64,000 nucleotides of DNA from Candidatus Lachnoclostridium stercoravium. Lineage in GTDB: Bacteria; Bacillota; Clostridia; Lachnospirales; Lachnospiraceae. The stretch spans positions 1 through 64,000 of the forward strand of contig DWZA01000026.1 of the NCBI GenBank assembly GCA_019118365.1. The letters are read 5' to 3'. Made by a program: the position numbers and the translations under genes. Positions 50,716-60,377 of this stretch are shown here, one piece after another. Position 1 is the first letter of the stretch; each line of letters starts with the position of its first letter. The notes beneath the pieces are model-generated. The model was given only the letters and a program-made list of their open reading frames with translations, was not told the origin of the DNA and ran no database searches.

Positions 50716-51806
50716 AAATGGGAGATCAGGTGGTGGATATAACGGTTGGCGCAGGATAGGTCGGCCAGAAGGCCGCAGTCATACTCCACATAGGATATCC
50801 GGTCTTTTTTCTCTTTCTTTAATTCGGGAGTGAAAAGCGGTTCAAACTGGGGAAGGAAACAGCCTTCCCTTTTTGTGTAGCAGGTAGAAGCGGTAGCCTG
50901 GCGCCTGGCGGACCGGTCCACGTATTCTCCTACGCTTTTATGTATAGCGGTATCTTCGTAGATCAGGTAGTAGTAATCTTTATAATCAGCGAAAAAATGC
51001 CGCAGAGTGCCGCTGTAAAGAGGGATGGCGGCGGTGAGCCGCGTCTTTTCTCCAGACAGCGACAGGCCGGGAAAACAGCTGTCAGACACATGGAAAGGAA
51101 CCGGGATCGTAAATTCTCCCTGACAGGAAAGGATCAGGGATCCCGGACTGCTTCCAGGTCCGTCCTGTTTTTGAAGCTCGCTGGAGAAAGCAGAAAAATC
51201 CTGAAGGAAAAAGTCCGGGTAATTGAGAACAGGCAGGATCCCAGGCATGCCCTTCAGATCGTCCTCATTGTGAAGGACGAGAAGACGGAAAAGATCGTCT
51301 TCGTGGGTGGACAGGTAATCCTGATATACTTCGATCAGCTGTCCGCCGGAGAAACGGTCTTCCCTGCGGATGCCGAGAAATCCCTCGATCGCTTTCTGCT
51401 TCAGGCTGTCCAAGCCTAAAATGCGGCGGAAGGGCCGTATTTTTTTATAAATATCAAAGCTCTCCACCTGGGAAAAGTCATAGGGCAGGGAAAGAGCCTG
51501 GCAGCGTTTGGTCAGATAAGGAATGTCGAAGCCGTCTCCATTAAAATGGATCACAGTCTGAAAGCCTTTCAGAAACTGAAAGAACCTGTGAAGAAGCTCA
51601 GGCTCGGCTTTTTCAGAGTCGGCAAACCACTGGATCAGCTGCCACTGCCCGCAGGAAAAATACGTGCAGCCGATGAGATAGAGCCTGGAGGTCAGGGCGG
51701 AAAAACCGGTAGTTTCAATGTCAAAAAATAATAATTTATCAAGGCTGCCGATCCGTTCCAGAGGATAGGTGTCCGGCAGGTCCAAAGTTTTTTCAATCGT
51801 GATCAT
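50709..51806 (-). CDS. YprB-like RNase H-fold exonuclease
   Basis: A 365-residue protein with a DEDD-type 3'-5' exonuclease core. The first acidic motif is LLFFDIETTG near residue 27, the second is VIHFNGDGFDIPYL, and the third is near LVLHNEDDLKGM. This matches the YprB-like family, in which the domain sits before TPR-like repeats in B. subtilis; here the C-terminal part is shorter and unrecognised. ATG 51806 is chosen behind AGGAGG. Divergent from ruvA; the leader holds a fragment of the palindromic element. Confidence 0.82.
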   Translation of the reverse strand: MITIEKTLDLPDTYPLERIGSLDKLLFFDIETTGFSALTSRLYLIGCTYFSCGQWQLIQWFADSEKAEPELLHRFFQFLKGFQTVIHFNGDGFDIPYLTKRCQALSLPYDFSQVESFDIYKKIRPFRRILGLDSLKQKAIEGFLGIRREDRFSGGQLIEVYQDYLSTHEDDLFRLLVLHNEDDLKGMPGILPVLNYPDFFLQDFSAFSSELQKQDGPGSSPGSLILSCQGEFTIPVPFHVSDSCFPGLSLSGEKTRLTAAIPLYSGTLRHFFADYKDYYYLIYEDTAIHKSVGEYVDRSARRQATASTCYTKREGCFLPQFEPLFTPELKKEKKDRISYVEYDCGLLADLSCANRYIHHLISHFQ

Positions 51807-51833
51807 CAGTGCCTCCTGATTCATGTTTCCAAT

Positions 51834-51861
51834 GCATATATCCTGGCGCATGGCTGGACAG
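51834..51861. repeat. right-end fragment of the 155-bp family
   Basis: GCATATATCCTGGCGCATGGCTGGACAG is here given by position; it follows the right end of the full elements (second hairpin arm ATATATCCTGGCGCA, then CGGCTGAACAG-like) with a few changes. It lies between the YprB-like gene and ruvA. Confidence 0.6.
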
Positions 51862-51920
51862 ATATCATTATAGTAGGCGGGAAATAGGAAGTCAAAGCAG
51901 AATATTTGTTCGATTTTTCC

Positions 51921-51949
51921 TTGCAATGAGGGAGAAGTCATGTTAGAAT
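51921..51949 (+). promoter_or_regulatory. promoter of ruvAB
   Basis: TTGCAA (51921-51926), 17 bp, TAGAAT (51944-51949). No LexA box was recognised. Confidence 0.65.
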
Positions 51950-51982
51950 ATGGGCAGAAGTTGTGAAGAAGGAGTCAGAAAC

Positions 51983-52591
51983 GTGTTTTCATATATAAAG
52001 GGAAGTTTGGAAGAAGTATCCGGCGACCGGATCGTGGTGGAGGCTGGCAATATCGGCTATGACATCGCCATTCCGCTGTCTGCGGCGGAGAGGCTTCCTC
52101 ATACGGGAAGCGAGATCAAGGTCTATACATATCTGCAGGTGAGGGAGGACGGACTGAGCCTGTTCGGCTTTTTAAGCCGCCATGACCTGGAGATGTTCCG
52201 GCAGCTGATCGGAGTGAACGGGATCGGGCCGAAGGCGGCTCTGGGGATCCTGTCATCCCTAAGCCCGGACAGCCTGCGCATGGCTATCATAGCCGGGGAC
52301 GCGAAGGCGATCGCAAAAGCTCCAGGAGTTGGCGTGAAGACCGCCCAGAGGATCATCCTGGATCTGAAGGATAAGATCAGCCCGGAGGATATCCTGGAGG
52401 AAGTTCTGGCAGAGCCTCAGGATCTGGAGATCGGCCAGGAAAAAGAGGCGGTCAGAGAGGCGATCGAGGCGCTGGTGGCGCTGGGATATTCGTCTTCCGA
52501 ATCAGCCAAGGCGGTAAAGCGGGTGGAAGCCACCCCGGATATGACGGCGGAAGAGGTGTTAAAGGCCTCTTTGAAATTTCTGGTATTTTAA
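51983..52591 (+). CDS. ruvA: Holliday junction branch migration protein RuvA
   Basis: A 202-residue junction-binding subunit of RuvAB. Domain I is an OB fold (FSYIKGSLEEV). Domain II has two helix-hairpin-helix motifs (LIGVNGIGPKAALGIL and APGVGVKTAQRIILDLKDK), and domain III after a flexible linker has the UBA-like AIEALVALGYSSSESAKAV that contacts RuvB. GTG 51983 is chosen because AAGGAG lies 9 nt upstream and it gives the standard N-terminus. ruvB follows 15 nt later. Confidence 0.95.
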   Translation: MFSYIKGSLEEVSGDRIVVEAGNIGYDIAIPLSAAERLPHTGSEIKVYTYLQVREDGLSLFGFLSRHDLEMFRQLIGVNGIGPKAALGILSSLSPDSLRMAIIAGDAKAIAKAPGVGVKTAQRIILDLKDKISPEDILEEVLAEPQDLEIGQEKEAVREAIEALVALGYSSSESAKAVKRVEATPDMTAEEVLKASLKFLVF

Positions 52592-52606
52592 GCAGAGGAG
52601 AAGCAG

Positions 52607-53632
52607 ATGGAACGAAGGATCATTACTACAGATGTGACGGAAGAAGAAAAAAAGACAGAGACGAATCTAAGACCTCAGTTCCTTTCCGATTATATTGGCC
52701 AGGAAAAGATCAAGTCTACGCTGAAAGTATTTATCGACGCCGCAAAGTCCAGAGGGGAAGCTTTGGACCACGTACTTTTTTACGGCCCTCCAGGCCTGGG
52801 AAAGACGACGCTGTGCGGCATCATTGCCAATGAGATGGGAGTCCATATGAAAGTCACCTCCGGACCGGCGATCGAAAAGCCAGGGGAGATGGCTGCGATC
52901 TTAAACAATCTCCAGGAAGGGGACGTGCTGTTCGTAGACGAGATCCACAGGCTGAACCGCCAGGTAGAGGAGGTGCTGTACCCGGCGATGGAGGATTTTG
53001 CCATAGATATCATGCTGGGAAAGGAGTCCTCCGCCCGTTCGATCCGCCTGGAGCTGCCGAAGTTCACTCTTGTAGGCGCTACGACGAGGGCGGGCCTTCT
53101 GACCGCGCCTTTAAGGGACCGGTTCGGCGTTGTGCAGAAACTGGATTTTTATACGCCAAAGGAACTGGTGGAGATCATCCTCCGTTCTGCAAGCGTGCTG
53201 CAGGTGGAGATCGATCCGAAAGGGGCGGAGGAGATCGCCAGGCGTTCCAGAGGGACGCCGCGTCTTGCGAACCGCCTGTTAAAGCGGGTGAGAGATTTTG
53301 CACAGGTCAAATATGACGGGGTCATTACCAGGGAAGTGGCGGATTTTGCCCTGGATATCCTGGATGTGGACAAGATCGGACTGGATCACAACGACAGGAC
53401 GATCCTCTTGACGATCATCCAGAAGTTTTCCGGAGGGCCGGTGGGACTGGATACCCTTGCGGCCGCCCTGGGCGAGGACAGCGGAACATTAGAGGAGGTT
53501 TACGAACCGTACCTTCTGATGAACGGGCTGATCAACCGTACGCCCAGAGGAAGAGTGGCTACGGAGCGGGCCTATCATCATCTGGGGCTGCCTTCCGGCA
53601 CAGAATGTGCTGGCAAGAAGATACACAGCTGA
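52607..53632 (+). CDS. ruvB: Holliday junction helicase RuvB, repeat-derived C-terminus
   Basis: A 341-residue AAA+ motor of branch migration. Walker [10 protein letters not shown] is near residue 66, Walker B is FVDEIHRL, sensor 1 is in VGATTRAG, the arginine finger is in PLRDRFGV, and the C-terminal winged helix ends [18 protein letters not shown]. The last 13 or so residues ([13 protein letters not shown]) and the stop are encoded by an inverted fragment of the palindromic element, so the native C-terminus has been replaced. The core is complete, so activity is probably retained. Confidence 0.95.
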   Translation: MERRIITTDVTEEEKKTETNLRPQFLSDYIGQEKIKSTLKVFIDAAKSRGEALDHVLFYGPPGLGKTTLCGIIANEMGVHMKVTSGPAIEKPGEMAAILNNLQEGDVLFVDEIHRLNRQVEEVLYPAMEDFAIDIMLGKESSARSIRLELPKFTLVGATTRAGLLTAPLRDRFGVVQKLDFYTPKELVEIILRSASVLQVEIDPKGAEEIARRSRGTPRLANRLLKRVRDFAQVKYDGVITREVADFALDILDVDKIGLDHNDRTILLTIIQKFSGGPVGLDTLAAALGEDSGTLEEVYEPYLLMNGLINRTPRGRVATERAYHHLGLPSGTECAGKKIHS

Positions 53633-53640
53633 ACTGTTAG
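53592..53640 (-). repeat. element fragment fused to the ruvB 3' end
   Basis: In reverse orientation CTTCCGGCACAGAATGTGCT (first hairpin, partly degraded) is followed by AAGATACACAGCTGAACTGTTA, the left terminus with one gap. The ruvB stop TGA lies in AGCTGAAC. Confidence 0.8.
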
Positions 53641-53743
53641 ATGGATGACGCCGTGTAAGCGAAAAGAGGGTGGAATATCTTGGAGATGTATGATATGATA
53701 GGCAAAGGTGTACTTGAATCGACACAGGCGGGAGAGGATAAAG

Positions 53744-54112
53744 ATGAGTTCAAAGAATTACATAGAAGTTTTGATAGATGGAAAGATATATACTCTGGGA
53801 GGCATGGAAGAAGAGGCTTATCTGCAGAAGGTGGCCAATTATATCAATGAAAAGATATCCCTGATGAAAAAACAGAATGGTTTTTTAAAGCAGAGCGCGG
53901 ATTACCAGAGCGTGATGACCCAGCTGAACATCGCGGACGACTATTTTAAGGCTATGGAGCAGGTGGATACTCTGGAAGAGCAGAAAGAAGACCTGGAAAA
54001 AGAGGCGTACAGCTTAAGGCACGAGCTTGTTACGACCCAGATGAAGCTGGATAAAGCGGTCCGCGACCTGGAAGAAGCAAAGAAGAAAGACGAAAAGAGG
54101 GATGTCTCATGA
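53744..54112 (+). CDS. zapA: cell division protein ZapA
   Basis: A 122-residue FtsZ-ring stabiliser. The N-terminal beta-hairpin domain (NYIEVLIDGKIYTLGGMEEEAYLQKVANYINEKI, in part) is followed by a long helix that forms an antiparallel coiled coil (about residues 55-118, heptad-rich Glu/Lys/Leu). ATG 53744 follows GGGAGAGGA. It precedes a U32 gene by 43 nt. Confidence 0.88.
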   Translation: MSSKNYIEVLIDGKIYTLGGMEEEAYLQKVANYINEKISLMKKQNGFLKQSADYQSVMTQLNIADDYFKAMEQVDTLEEQKEDLEKEAYSLRHELVTTQMKLDKAVRDLEEAKKKDEKRDVS

Positions 54113-54155
54113 AATGTGAGGCATTTTCTCGTTTCACAGGAAAGAGAGGAATTGT

Positions 54156-56345
54156 GTGAACAGACCAAAGGTAGAGATCCTGGCTCCAGCCGGCTCCTAT
54201 GAAAGTATGACTGCCGCCATATCTGCAGGAGCGGACGCTGTATACATCGGCGGGAGCCGGTTCGGCGCGCGGGCTTACGCGGACAATCTGGATGAGGAAC
54301 GGATGCTGGAGGCAATCGATCACGCCCATCTCCATGGCTGCCGCCTCTATATGACGGTTAATACCCTGATGAAGGATAAAGAGATGGATCAGCTTTTTGA
54401 TTATATGGATCCTTACTACAGACAGGGGCTGGATGCGGCGATCGTACAGGATCCCGGCGTATTCGCTTTTTTGAAAAAGCATTTTCCAGGGCTGCACCTT
54501 CATGGGAGCACGCAGATGACAGTTACAGGCGTTTACGGGGCCAGGCTGTTAAAGGAAGCGGGAGCATCCAGAGTGGTAATGGCAAGAGAGGTGTCTCTGG
54601 AAGAGATCAGAAAGATAAAGGAACAGGTGGATATTGAGATCGAGGCTTTCGTCCACGGAGCGCTGTGTTACTGTTACTCCGGACAGTGCCTTTTGAGCAG
54701 CGTGATCGGAGGAAGGAGCGGAAACCGGGGAAGGTGCGCCCAGCCGTGCCGCCTTCCGTACGAGGCTATAAGGGATGGAAAAGATATCGGAAAAAAGAAC
54801 GAGCGGTACATCATGAGCCTGAAGGATCTGTGCACGCTGGATCTGATCCCGGATATGATCGAAGCAGGGATCTATTCCATGAAGATCGAGGGAAGGATGA
54901 AGAGCCCAAGATATACGGCCGGGGTTGTGAGCATGTACCGCAAATATACGGATATGTATCTGAGAAACGGGCGGGAGGGCTACAGCGTAGACCCGGCGGA
55001 TAAGCAGATGCTCCTGGAGCTTTTTGACCGCGGAGGTTTTACAGACGGTTATTATAAAAAACACAATGGCAGGGATATGGTGGCTCTCCATGAAAAGCCC
55101 CAGTTCCGTGAAGTGGATAAAGACCTGTTGGACCATTTGGACGAAGCGTACGTAAAGAACCCCGGACAGGTGGAGATCAGCGGGAAAGCTGCGGTAAAGG
55201 CGGGAGAGGCGTCGTCTCTGACGCTTTCTTGCGGACAGACCATGGTGACTGTATATGGCCAGGCAGCTGAGACGGCGAAAAACCAGCCGATGACTGAAGA
55301 AAAGGTACTGCGGCAGATCGGAAAGACCGGAGGGTCAGATTTTGTCTTCCGCGAGCTTTCCGCTAGGACGGAAGGGGATCCTTTTATCCCGGTACAGGCG
55401 CTGAACGAACTGCGGCGCACAGGATTCCAGGCCCTCAGGGAGGAGATCCTGAAGCCCTGGAAACGGGGAGAAGGGATCCGGCCTTCTGAGAAAGAGGAAA
55501 AGAAAGAAAAGGAAGCAGATCCTGCAGGAGGCAGGCTGAAGATCACGGCTTCCGCCGAGGATGCCAAGACCGCAGAATGTCTGGCCGCCGTAGAGGGGAT
55601 ATCCAGGATCTGCCTGGATTCCGCTGTGATCGGGGCAAACGAGTGGAAGAGGCTGGCCGCAATCTGTCATGAGCAGGACAAGGAGTGCTGGCTGATCATG
55701 CCGCGCATTTTCCGGACTGAGGCAGAGCGCTATTTTCTGGAACATAAACAGGAGCTGGAAGAGGCGGGGTTCGACGGCCTGCTTTTAGGCTCGCTGGAAG
55801 AAACCGGATTTTTAAAGGATCAGGATGTAAAACTGCCAATAGCTTTTGACAGCGGGATCTATGTGTTTAATAAAGAAGGCGAACAGGCTTTAAAAGGCCT
55901 TGGAGCCAGGTTTCTTACCCTTCCTGCGGAGTTAAACGGAAGGGAGCTGCAGGAGCTTGGCTGCGGCGGAAAAGAGATGGTCGTCTACGGCAGGCTTCCT
56001 CTTATGGTTTCCGCCCAGTGCATCCAGAGGACTGCAGACCGATGCAGCCGCAGGCCGGGGATCCTTTCCGTCAGAGACAGGATGGGAAAGGAATTTCCAG
56101 TAAGGAACGTCTGCAGATTCTGCTACAATGTGATCTATAATACCAGCCCGCTTTCTCTCCATGGCATGGAAGAGATGGTGAGACGGCTTGGACCGGCCAG
56201 CGTGAGACTGGCGTTTACAACAGAGACAAAAGAAGAAGCACAGGAGATCGCAAGGGCTTTTGTGCGCGGATTCGGGGAAGGGCAGGAGACTCTTTTCCCA
56301 GGAAGAGATTTTACAAGGGGGCATTTTAAACGAGGCGTGGAATAG
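54156..56345 (+). CDS. U32 peptidase-family RNA hydroxylase, RlhA-like, with DUF3656 region
   Basis: A 729-residue U32 protein. The N-terminal barrel starts EILAPAGSYESMTAAISAGADAVY (in part: EILAPAGSYE). The family signature EAFVHGALCYCYSGQCLLSS and following RGRCAQPCRLPY supply the conserved cysteines. A central domain matches the DUF3656 type, and the C-terminus has another cysteine pair (VCRFCYN). The extended layout resembles E. coli RlhA, which hydroxylates C2501 of 23S rRNA in a prephenate-dependent way; this function is inferred. GTG 54156 is the start, after AGAGAGGA. Confidence 0.82.
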   Translation: MNRPKVEILAPAGSYESMTAAISAGADAVYIGGSRFGARAYADNLDEERMLEAIDHAHLHGCRLYMTVNTLMKDKEMDQLFDYMDPYYRQGLDAAIVQDPGVFAFLKKHFPGLHLHGSTQMTVTGVYGARLLKEAGASRVVMAREVSLEEIRKIKEQVDIEIEAFVHGALCYCYSGQCLLSSVIGGRSGNRGRCAQPCRLPYEAIRDGKDIGKKNERYIMSLKDLCTLDLIPDMIEAGIYSMKIEGRMKSPRYTAGVVSMYRKYTDMYLRNGREGYSVDPADKQMLLELFDRGGFTDGYYKKHNGRDMVALHEKPQFREVDKDLLDHLDEAYVKNPGQVEISGKAAVKAGEASSLTLSCGQTMVTVYGQAAETAKNQPMTEEKVLRQIGKTGGSDFVFRELSARTEGDPFIPVQALNELRRTGFQALREEILKPWKRGEGIRPSEKEEKKEKEADPAGGRLKITASAEDAKTAECLAAVEGISRICLDSAVIGANEWKRLAAICHEQDKECWLIMPRIFRTEAERYFLEHKQELEEAGFDGLLLGSLEETGFLKDQDVKLPIAFDSGIYVFNKEGEQALKGLGARFLTLPAELNGRELQELGCGGKEMVVYGRLPLMVSAQCIQRTADRCSRRPGILSVRDRMGKEFPVRNVCRFCYNVIYNTSPLSLHGMEEMVRRLGPASVRLAFTTETKEEAQEIARAFVRGFGEGQETLFPGRDFTRGHFKRGVE

Positions 56346-56350
56346 GGGTC

Positions 56351-56365
56351 CGGCTGAATCGTTGC
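56351..56365. repeat. possible end fragment of the 155-bp family after the U32 gene
   Basis: CGGCTGAATCGTTGC compares with CGGCTGAACTGTTAC. Short, just after the U32 stop codon. Confidence 0.3.
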
Positions 56366-56394
56366 GAATAGAAGTATAGTAGGCAGGTGATCGA

Positions 56395-57708
56395 TTGATA
56401 AATTTAATCGTAGAAATATCAAAATATGTGATGATATTCCTTATGATCCTTTATGCGTATCTGAATTTCCGCTTTTTCGGCGTAAAGGATGAGGAAAAGC
56501 AGAACCGGATCTGTGTGGAACAGAATTTCCTGATGTTTGTCATTCATTTTCTGGCGTACCTTACTCTGTATCTTAAGCTGGAAGACGGCCAGATCCTGAT
56601 GTTTTACTGGATCCAGGTGTTCTTTTTCCTGGCTTATCTGATCCTGTCCAGAGTGTTTTACAGGAATATCTCCCGGCTTTTGCTGAACAATATGTGCATG
56701 CTGCTGTGCGTGGGATTTGTTATGCTCACGCGGCTGGACCCGGACCGGGCGTTCCGGCAGTTCGCCATTGTTTTCGTATCGGCTCTTGTAACGTGGATCA
56801 TCCCGTTTATCATAGACAGGACCTGGCAGCTTGCCCGCATCCCCTGGGTATACGGCGGGATCGGCCTTCTGCTCTTGCTGATCGTTTACGTGAGGGGGAT
56901 CACCAGCTATGGCGCCCAGCTGTCTATAAGCATTGGCGGGATCGGCTTTCAGCCGTCCGAGTTTGTAAAGATCAGTTTTGTATTTTTTATCGCCACCATG
57001 TTTTATCATTCCGTGGAATTTAAGACAGTGGCCGTGACTACGGCCATCGCAGCGGTCCATGTGCTGATCCTGGTGGCGTCGAAGGATCTGGGAAGCGCGC
57101 TGATCTTCTTTATCACTTATGTGTTTATGCTGTTTATCGCCACATCCAACTGCTTTTACCTGGCTTCCGGCCTGGCAGGCGGAAGCATCGCGGCCTTTCT
57201 GGCTTATAAGCTGTTTCCGCATGTGCAGGTGCGGGTATCCGCATGGCTGGATCCGTGGTCGGATGTGGAAAATAAAGGATACCAGATCGCCCAGTCCCTC
57301 TTTGCCATTGGAACCGGAGGATGGTTCGGGCTGGGGCTGTGCCAGGGGATCCCAAATAAGATCCCCGTTGTGGAAAAAGACTTTATCTTTGCCGCCATAT
57401 CAGAAGAAATGGGAGGGATCTTCGCCATTTGCGTCGTATTTATCTGTCTGGGCTGCTTTCTGCAGTTTATGATGGTGGCCGTGCGCATGCAGGCGGTCTT
57501 TTATAAGCTGATCGCCGCGGGCCTGGGCTGCGTGTATATCGTCCAGGTGCTGCTCACTGTAGGCGGAGTGGTCAAATTCATCCCTCTTACCGGGGTGACT
57601 CTGCCTCTGGTAAGCTATGGAGGAAGCTCCGTCATGAGCACGTTTATCATTTTCCAGGTGATCCAGGGCCTTTATGTCCTGAAAAAGAACGAAGAGGAAG
57701 AAGAATGA
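56395..57708 (+). CDS. FtsW/RodA/SpoVE family glycan polymerase
   Basis: A 437-residue SEDS peptidoglycan glycosyltransferase with about ten membrane helices. Family motifs are IGGIGFQPSEFVKI, the SKDLGSALIFF aspartate-containing motif, WSDVENKGYQIAQSLFAIGTGG (in part: GYQIAQSLFAIGTGG), and VVEKDFIFAAISEEMG near the end, then GVTLPLVSYGGSS. The start is TTG 56395 behind AGGTGA. It overlaps the transpeptidase gene by 4 nt, forming a SEDS-bPBP pair. Confidence 0.92.
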   Translation: MINLIVEISKYVMIFLMILYAYLNFRFFGVKDEEKQNRICVEQNFLMFVIHFLAYLTLYLKLEDGQILMFYWIQVFFFLAYLILSRVFYRNISRLLLNNMCMLLCVGFVMLTRLDPDRAFRQFAIVFVSALVTWIIPFIIDRTWQLARIPWVYGGIGLLLLLIVYVRGITSYGAQLSISIGGIGFQPSEFVKISFVFFIATMFYHSVEFKTVAVTTAIAAVHVLILVASKDLGSALIFFITYVFMLFIATSNCFYLASGLAGGSIAAFLAYKLFPHVQVRVSAWLDPWSDVENKGYQIAQSLFAIGTGGWFGLGLCQGIPNKIPVVEKDFIFAAISEEMGGIFAICVVFICLGCFLQFMMVAVRMQAVFYKLIAAGLGCVYIVQVLLTVGGVVKFIPLTGVTLPLVSYGGSSVMSTFIIFQVIQGLYVLKKNEEEEE

Positions 57709-59147
57709 AAAAAACCAGGTCAAATCCTAATGCAAAGACAAACAGGAATATCCTCCGCCTGGCTTATGTGGTAGTGGGGATATTCGTCTGTATGATCGCA
57801 TATATGGCGTACTTTATGCAGATAAAGAGCGAGACGGTGATCAATAACCCGTATAACGCCAGGCTCAACCTGCTTTCGGACCGGGTGGTCCGCGGAGAGA
57901 TCCTCAGCAGCGACGGACAGGTCCTGGCGCGGACGGTAACAGGGGATGACGGAGAGGAAAAACGGGAATATCCCCTGGGCTCGCTTTTTGCCCATGTAGT
58001 AGGGTATTCAGACCACGGAAAGACCGGCCTGGAATCTGCAGCTAATTTTTATCTCCTCAGCTCCCATATCAACCTGGTGGAGCAGGTTACCAACGAGCTG
58101 GCGGACATCAAAAGTCCGGGAGACAATATCGTGACCACGCTGGACGCTCAGATCCAGCAGGCGGCGTCAGATCTTTTAGGAGACAGGAGAGGGGCAGTGG
58201 TGGTCATGGAGACAGATACGGGAAAGATCCTGGCAATGGTCTCCAAACCAGGTTTTGATCCCAACACCCTGTCAGAACAATGGGATATTTTAACATCCGA
58301 CGAGGCGGGGGAAGCAAGGCTTTTAAACCGGGCTTCTCAGGGGCTTTATCCGCCGGGATCCACGTTTAAGATCGTTACGGCTATGGAGTACCTCAGGGAG
58401 CATCCCCAGGATTACGCAGACTTTTCCTTTGACTGCAGCGGCGTATACCAGGATGGGGAATATGAGATCAAATGCTATCATTCTACAGCTCACGGACACG
58501 AAGATCTGCGGCTGGCTTTTGCCAATTCCTGCAATGGGGCTTTTGCGAACCTGGGACTGTCCCTGGACAAGAAAAAGCTTAAAGAACTGTCGGAGGATCT
58601 GCTGTTTAACAGGAATCTGCCTCTGTCGTTCCCTTACAATAACAGTTCTTATCAGATGGAGGAAGGAGCGGACGACTGGGAGACTCTGCAGACTTCCATC
58701 GGCCAGGGAAAAACTCAGATCACGCCGATCCACAACGGTATGATCGTCTCCGCTATAGCTAACGGCGGGATCCTGATGAAGCCCTATCTGATCGACCGTA
58801 TTGAAAACGCGGCAGGCGAAACAGTTAAAAAGTTTATGCCGGATTCTTATGGAGCCCTGATGAGCGCCCAAGACGCCCAGAGGCTGACAGAACTTATGGC
58901 GGACGTGGTGACAGAAGGCACCGGATCGGCTCTGCGCACCGATGCATATACGGCGGCGGGCAAGACAGGTTCCGCAGAATTTGAAACAGGAAAAGAAACC
59001 CATGCGTGGTTTGTAGGCTTTGCGCCGGTGGAATCCCCGAAGATCGCAGTCAGCGTTCTGGTAGAGGAGGGAGGTTCCGGCGGCCAGACCGCAGCCCCTA
59101 TCGCAAGGGGAATATTTGATACCTATTTTTCCACTTATGGACAGTAA
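57705..59147 (+). CDS. class B penicillin-binding protein (transpeptidase)
   Basis: A 480-residue membrane-anchored transpeptidase. A single N-terminal helix at about residues 15-38 is followed by the periplasmic-side transpeptidase domain: SxxK is STFK near residue 220, SxN is SCN in FANSCNGAF, and KTG is in AGKTGSAEF near 420. It is compact and lacks a large dimerisation domain, similar to PbpA of actinobacteria and other FtsW-paired PBPs. It should crosslink peptides on strands made by the SEDS protein encoded with it. Confidence 0.92.
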   Translation: MKKTRSNPNAKTNRNILRLAYVVVGIFVCMIAYMAYFMQIKSETVINNPYNARLNLLSDRVVRGEILSSDGQVLARTVTGDDGEEKREYPLGSLFAHVVGYSDHGKTGLESAANFYLLSSHINLVEQVTNELADIKSPGDNIVTTLDAQIQQAASDLLGDRRGAVVVMETDTGKILAMVSKPGFDPNTLSEQWDILTSDEAGEARLLNRASQGLYPPGSTFKIVTAMEYLREHPQDYADFSFDCSGVYQDGEYEIKCYHSTAHGHEDLRLAFANSCNGAFANLGLSLDKKKLKELSEDLLFNRNLPLSFPYNNSSYQMEEGADDWETLQTSIGQGKTQITPIHNGMIVSAIANGGILMKPYLIDRIENAAGETVKKFMPDSYGALMSAQDAQRLTELMADVVTEGTGSALRTDAYTAAGKTGSAEFETGKETHAWFVGFAPVESPKIAVSVLVEEGGSGGQTAAPIARGIFDTYFSTYGQ

Positions 59148-59159
59148 AGGAGGATTCTT

Positions 59160-59915
59160 GTGATAAAAGCAAGAGAGTACGTAAAGGCGGAAAGCCTTTC
59201 TGAGGCCTGGGAGCTGAACCAGAAAAAGAGCAGCGTGATCCTGGGAGGGATGATGTGGCTGAAGATGAGCAGCCTGCCAAAGGGAACATTGATCGATCTG
59301 TCCGGGCTTGGACTGGATACGATCGAAGAAACAGAAGAAGAATTTCGCATAGGCTGTATGTGCACCCTCAGGCAGCTGGAGCTGCACGAAGGTTTAAATC
59401 AGTATTTTAACGGCGTATTCAAAGAATGTACCAGACATATCGTAGGCGTGCAGTTCCGAAACGGCGCGACGGCAGGCGGAAGCGTGTTTGGAAGATATGG
59501 ATTTTCTGACATCCTGACCTGCCTGATGGCTCTGGATACTTCCGTGGAACTTTATCAGGGAGGAATCGTACCTATAGCAGAGTTCGCAAAGATGCCTTAT
59601 GACAGGGACGTGCTGGTGAGCATACGGATCCGGAAGGATGGAAGGAAGGCTGCATATACGACCCAGAGAAGGACAAAGACAGATTTTCCGCTCATTGCCT
59701 GCTGCGCTGCCAGAAAGGGATCGGAGTGGTATTTCAGCGTAGGAGCAAGGCCGGCCAGGGCAGAGCTTGTTGCCGTAAGTTCCGCGGCGCCGGATCCAGA
59801 AGAGATAGCAGAGCGCTTTTCCTATGGAGATAATGTGCGGGGAAGCGGGGAATACCGGAGAGAACTGGCAAAGATCTATCTTGCCCGTCTGATAAAAGGG
59901 CTTAAGGAGGCTTAA
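59160..59915 (+). CDS. xanthine dehydrogenase family, FAD-binding subunit
   Basis: A 251-residue flavin subunit of a molybdenum hydroxylase. It begins with YVKAESLSEAWELN (usual PxSLxEA form), has a shortened FAD loop (SSVILGGMMWLKM), the TxGGS-like segment GATAGGSVFGRYGFSDIL, and a CO-dehydrogenase flavoprotein C-terminal domain. It is shorter than typical (about 290). GTG 59160 follows AAAGGAGG. It ends 1 nt before the Fe-S subunit gene, and begins 12 nt after the PBP gene without a visible promoter. Confidence 0.87.
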   Translation: MIKAREYVKAESLSEAWELNQKKSSVILGGMMWLKMSSLPKGTLIDLSGLGLDTIEETEEEFRIGCMCTLRQLELHEGLNQYFNGVFKECTRHIVGVQFRNGATAGGSVFGRYGFSDILTCLMALDTSVELYQGGIVPIAEFAKMPYDRDVLVSIRIRKDGRKAAYTTQRRTKTDFPLIACCAARKGSEWYFSVGARPARAELVAVSSAAPDPEEIAERFSYGDNVRGSGEYRRELAKIYLARLIKGLKEA

Positions 59916-59916
59916 G

Positions 59917-60375
59917 ATGAAGATCAGATTTACATTGAATGGAACAAATAGAGAGATCGACATAAAACCGGATATGCTTCTTATAGATCTGGTCAGGCAG
60001 CTGGGCTGCTACAGCGTAAAAAGAGGATGTGAGACTTCAAACTGCGGCCTCTGCACAGTGCTTGTGGATGGAAAACCAGTGCTTTCCTGTTCCACCCCTG
60101 CAGCAAGGGCAGATGGGAAAGACGTAGTAACGCTGGAAGGGATTGAAGAAGAAGCAGCAGCTTTTGGAAGGTTTTTAGCAGGAGAAGGAGCGGAACAGTG
60201 CGGTTTCTGCAGTCCGGGCCTGATCATGAACGTTCTGGCGATGGAAAAAGAACTGTCCCATCCAAACGAGGAAGAGATCAAAGAATATCTGGCTGGAAAC
60301 CTGTGCCGCTGCACGGGTTATATGGGACAGATGCGCGCTATTGAAAAATATCTGAACCGGGAAGGAGGACAGTGA
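59917..60375 (+). CDS. xanthine dehydrogenase family, 2Fe-2S subunit
   Basis: A 152-residue electron-transfer subunit with two [2Fe-2S] clusters. The plant-ferredoxin-type cluster is held by cysteines in GCETSNCGLCTVLVDG plus SCSTPA. The C-terminal four-helix cluster uses QCGFCSPGL and NLCRCTGY. It passes electrons from the molybdenum site to FAD. Its stop lies between the GTG and ATG candidates of the next gene. Confidence 0.94.
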   Translation: MKIRFTLNGTNREIDIKPDMLLIDLVRQLGCYSVKRGCETSNCGLCTVLVDGKPVLSCSTPAARADGKDVVTLEGIEEEAAAFGRFLAGEGAEQCGFCSPGLIMNVLAMEKELSHPNEEEIKEYLAGNLCRCTGYMGQMRAIEKYLNREGGQ

Positions 60376-60377
60376 TC

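Noticed and set aside
52607-53632. ruvB as a truncated pseudogene
   Set aside because: All AAA+ motifs and the winged helix are present; only the last residues are altered.
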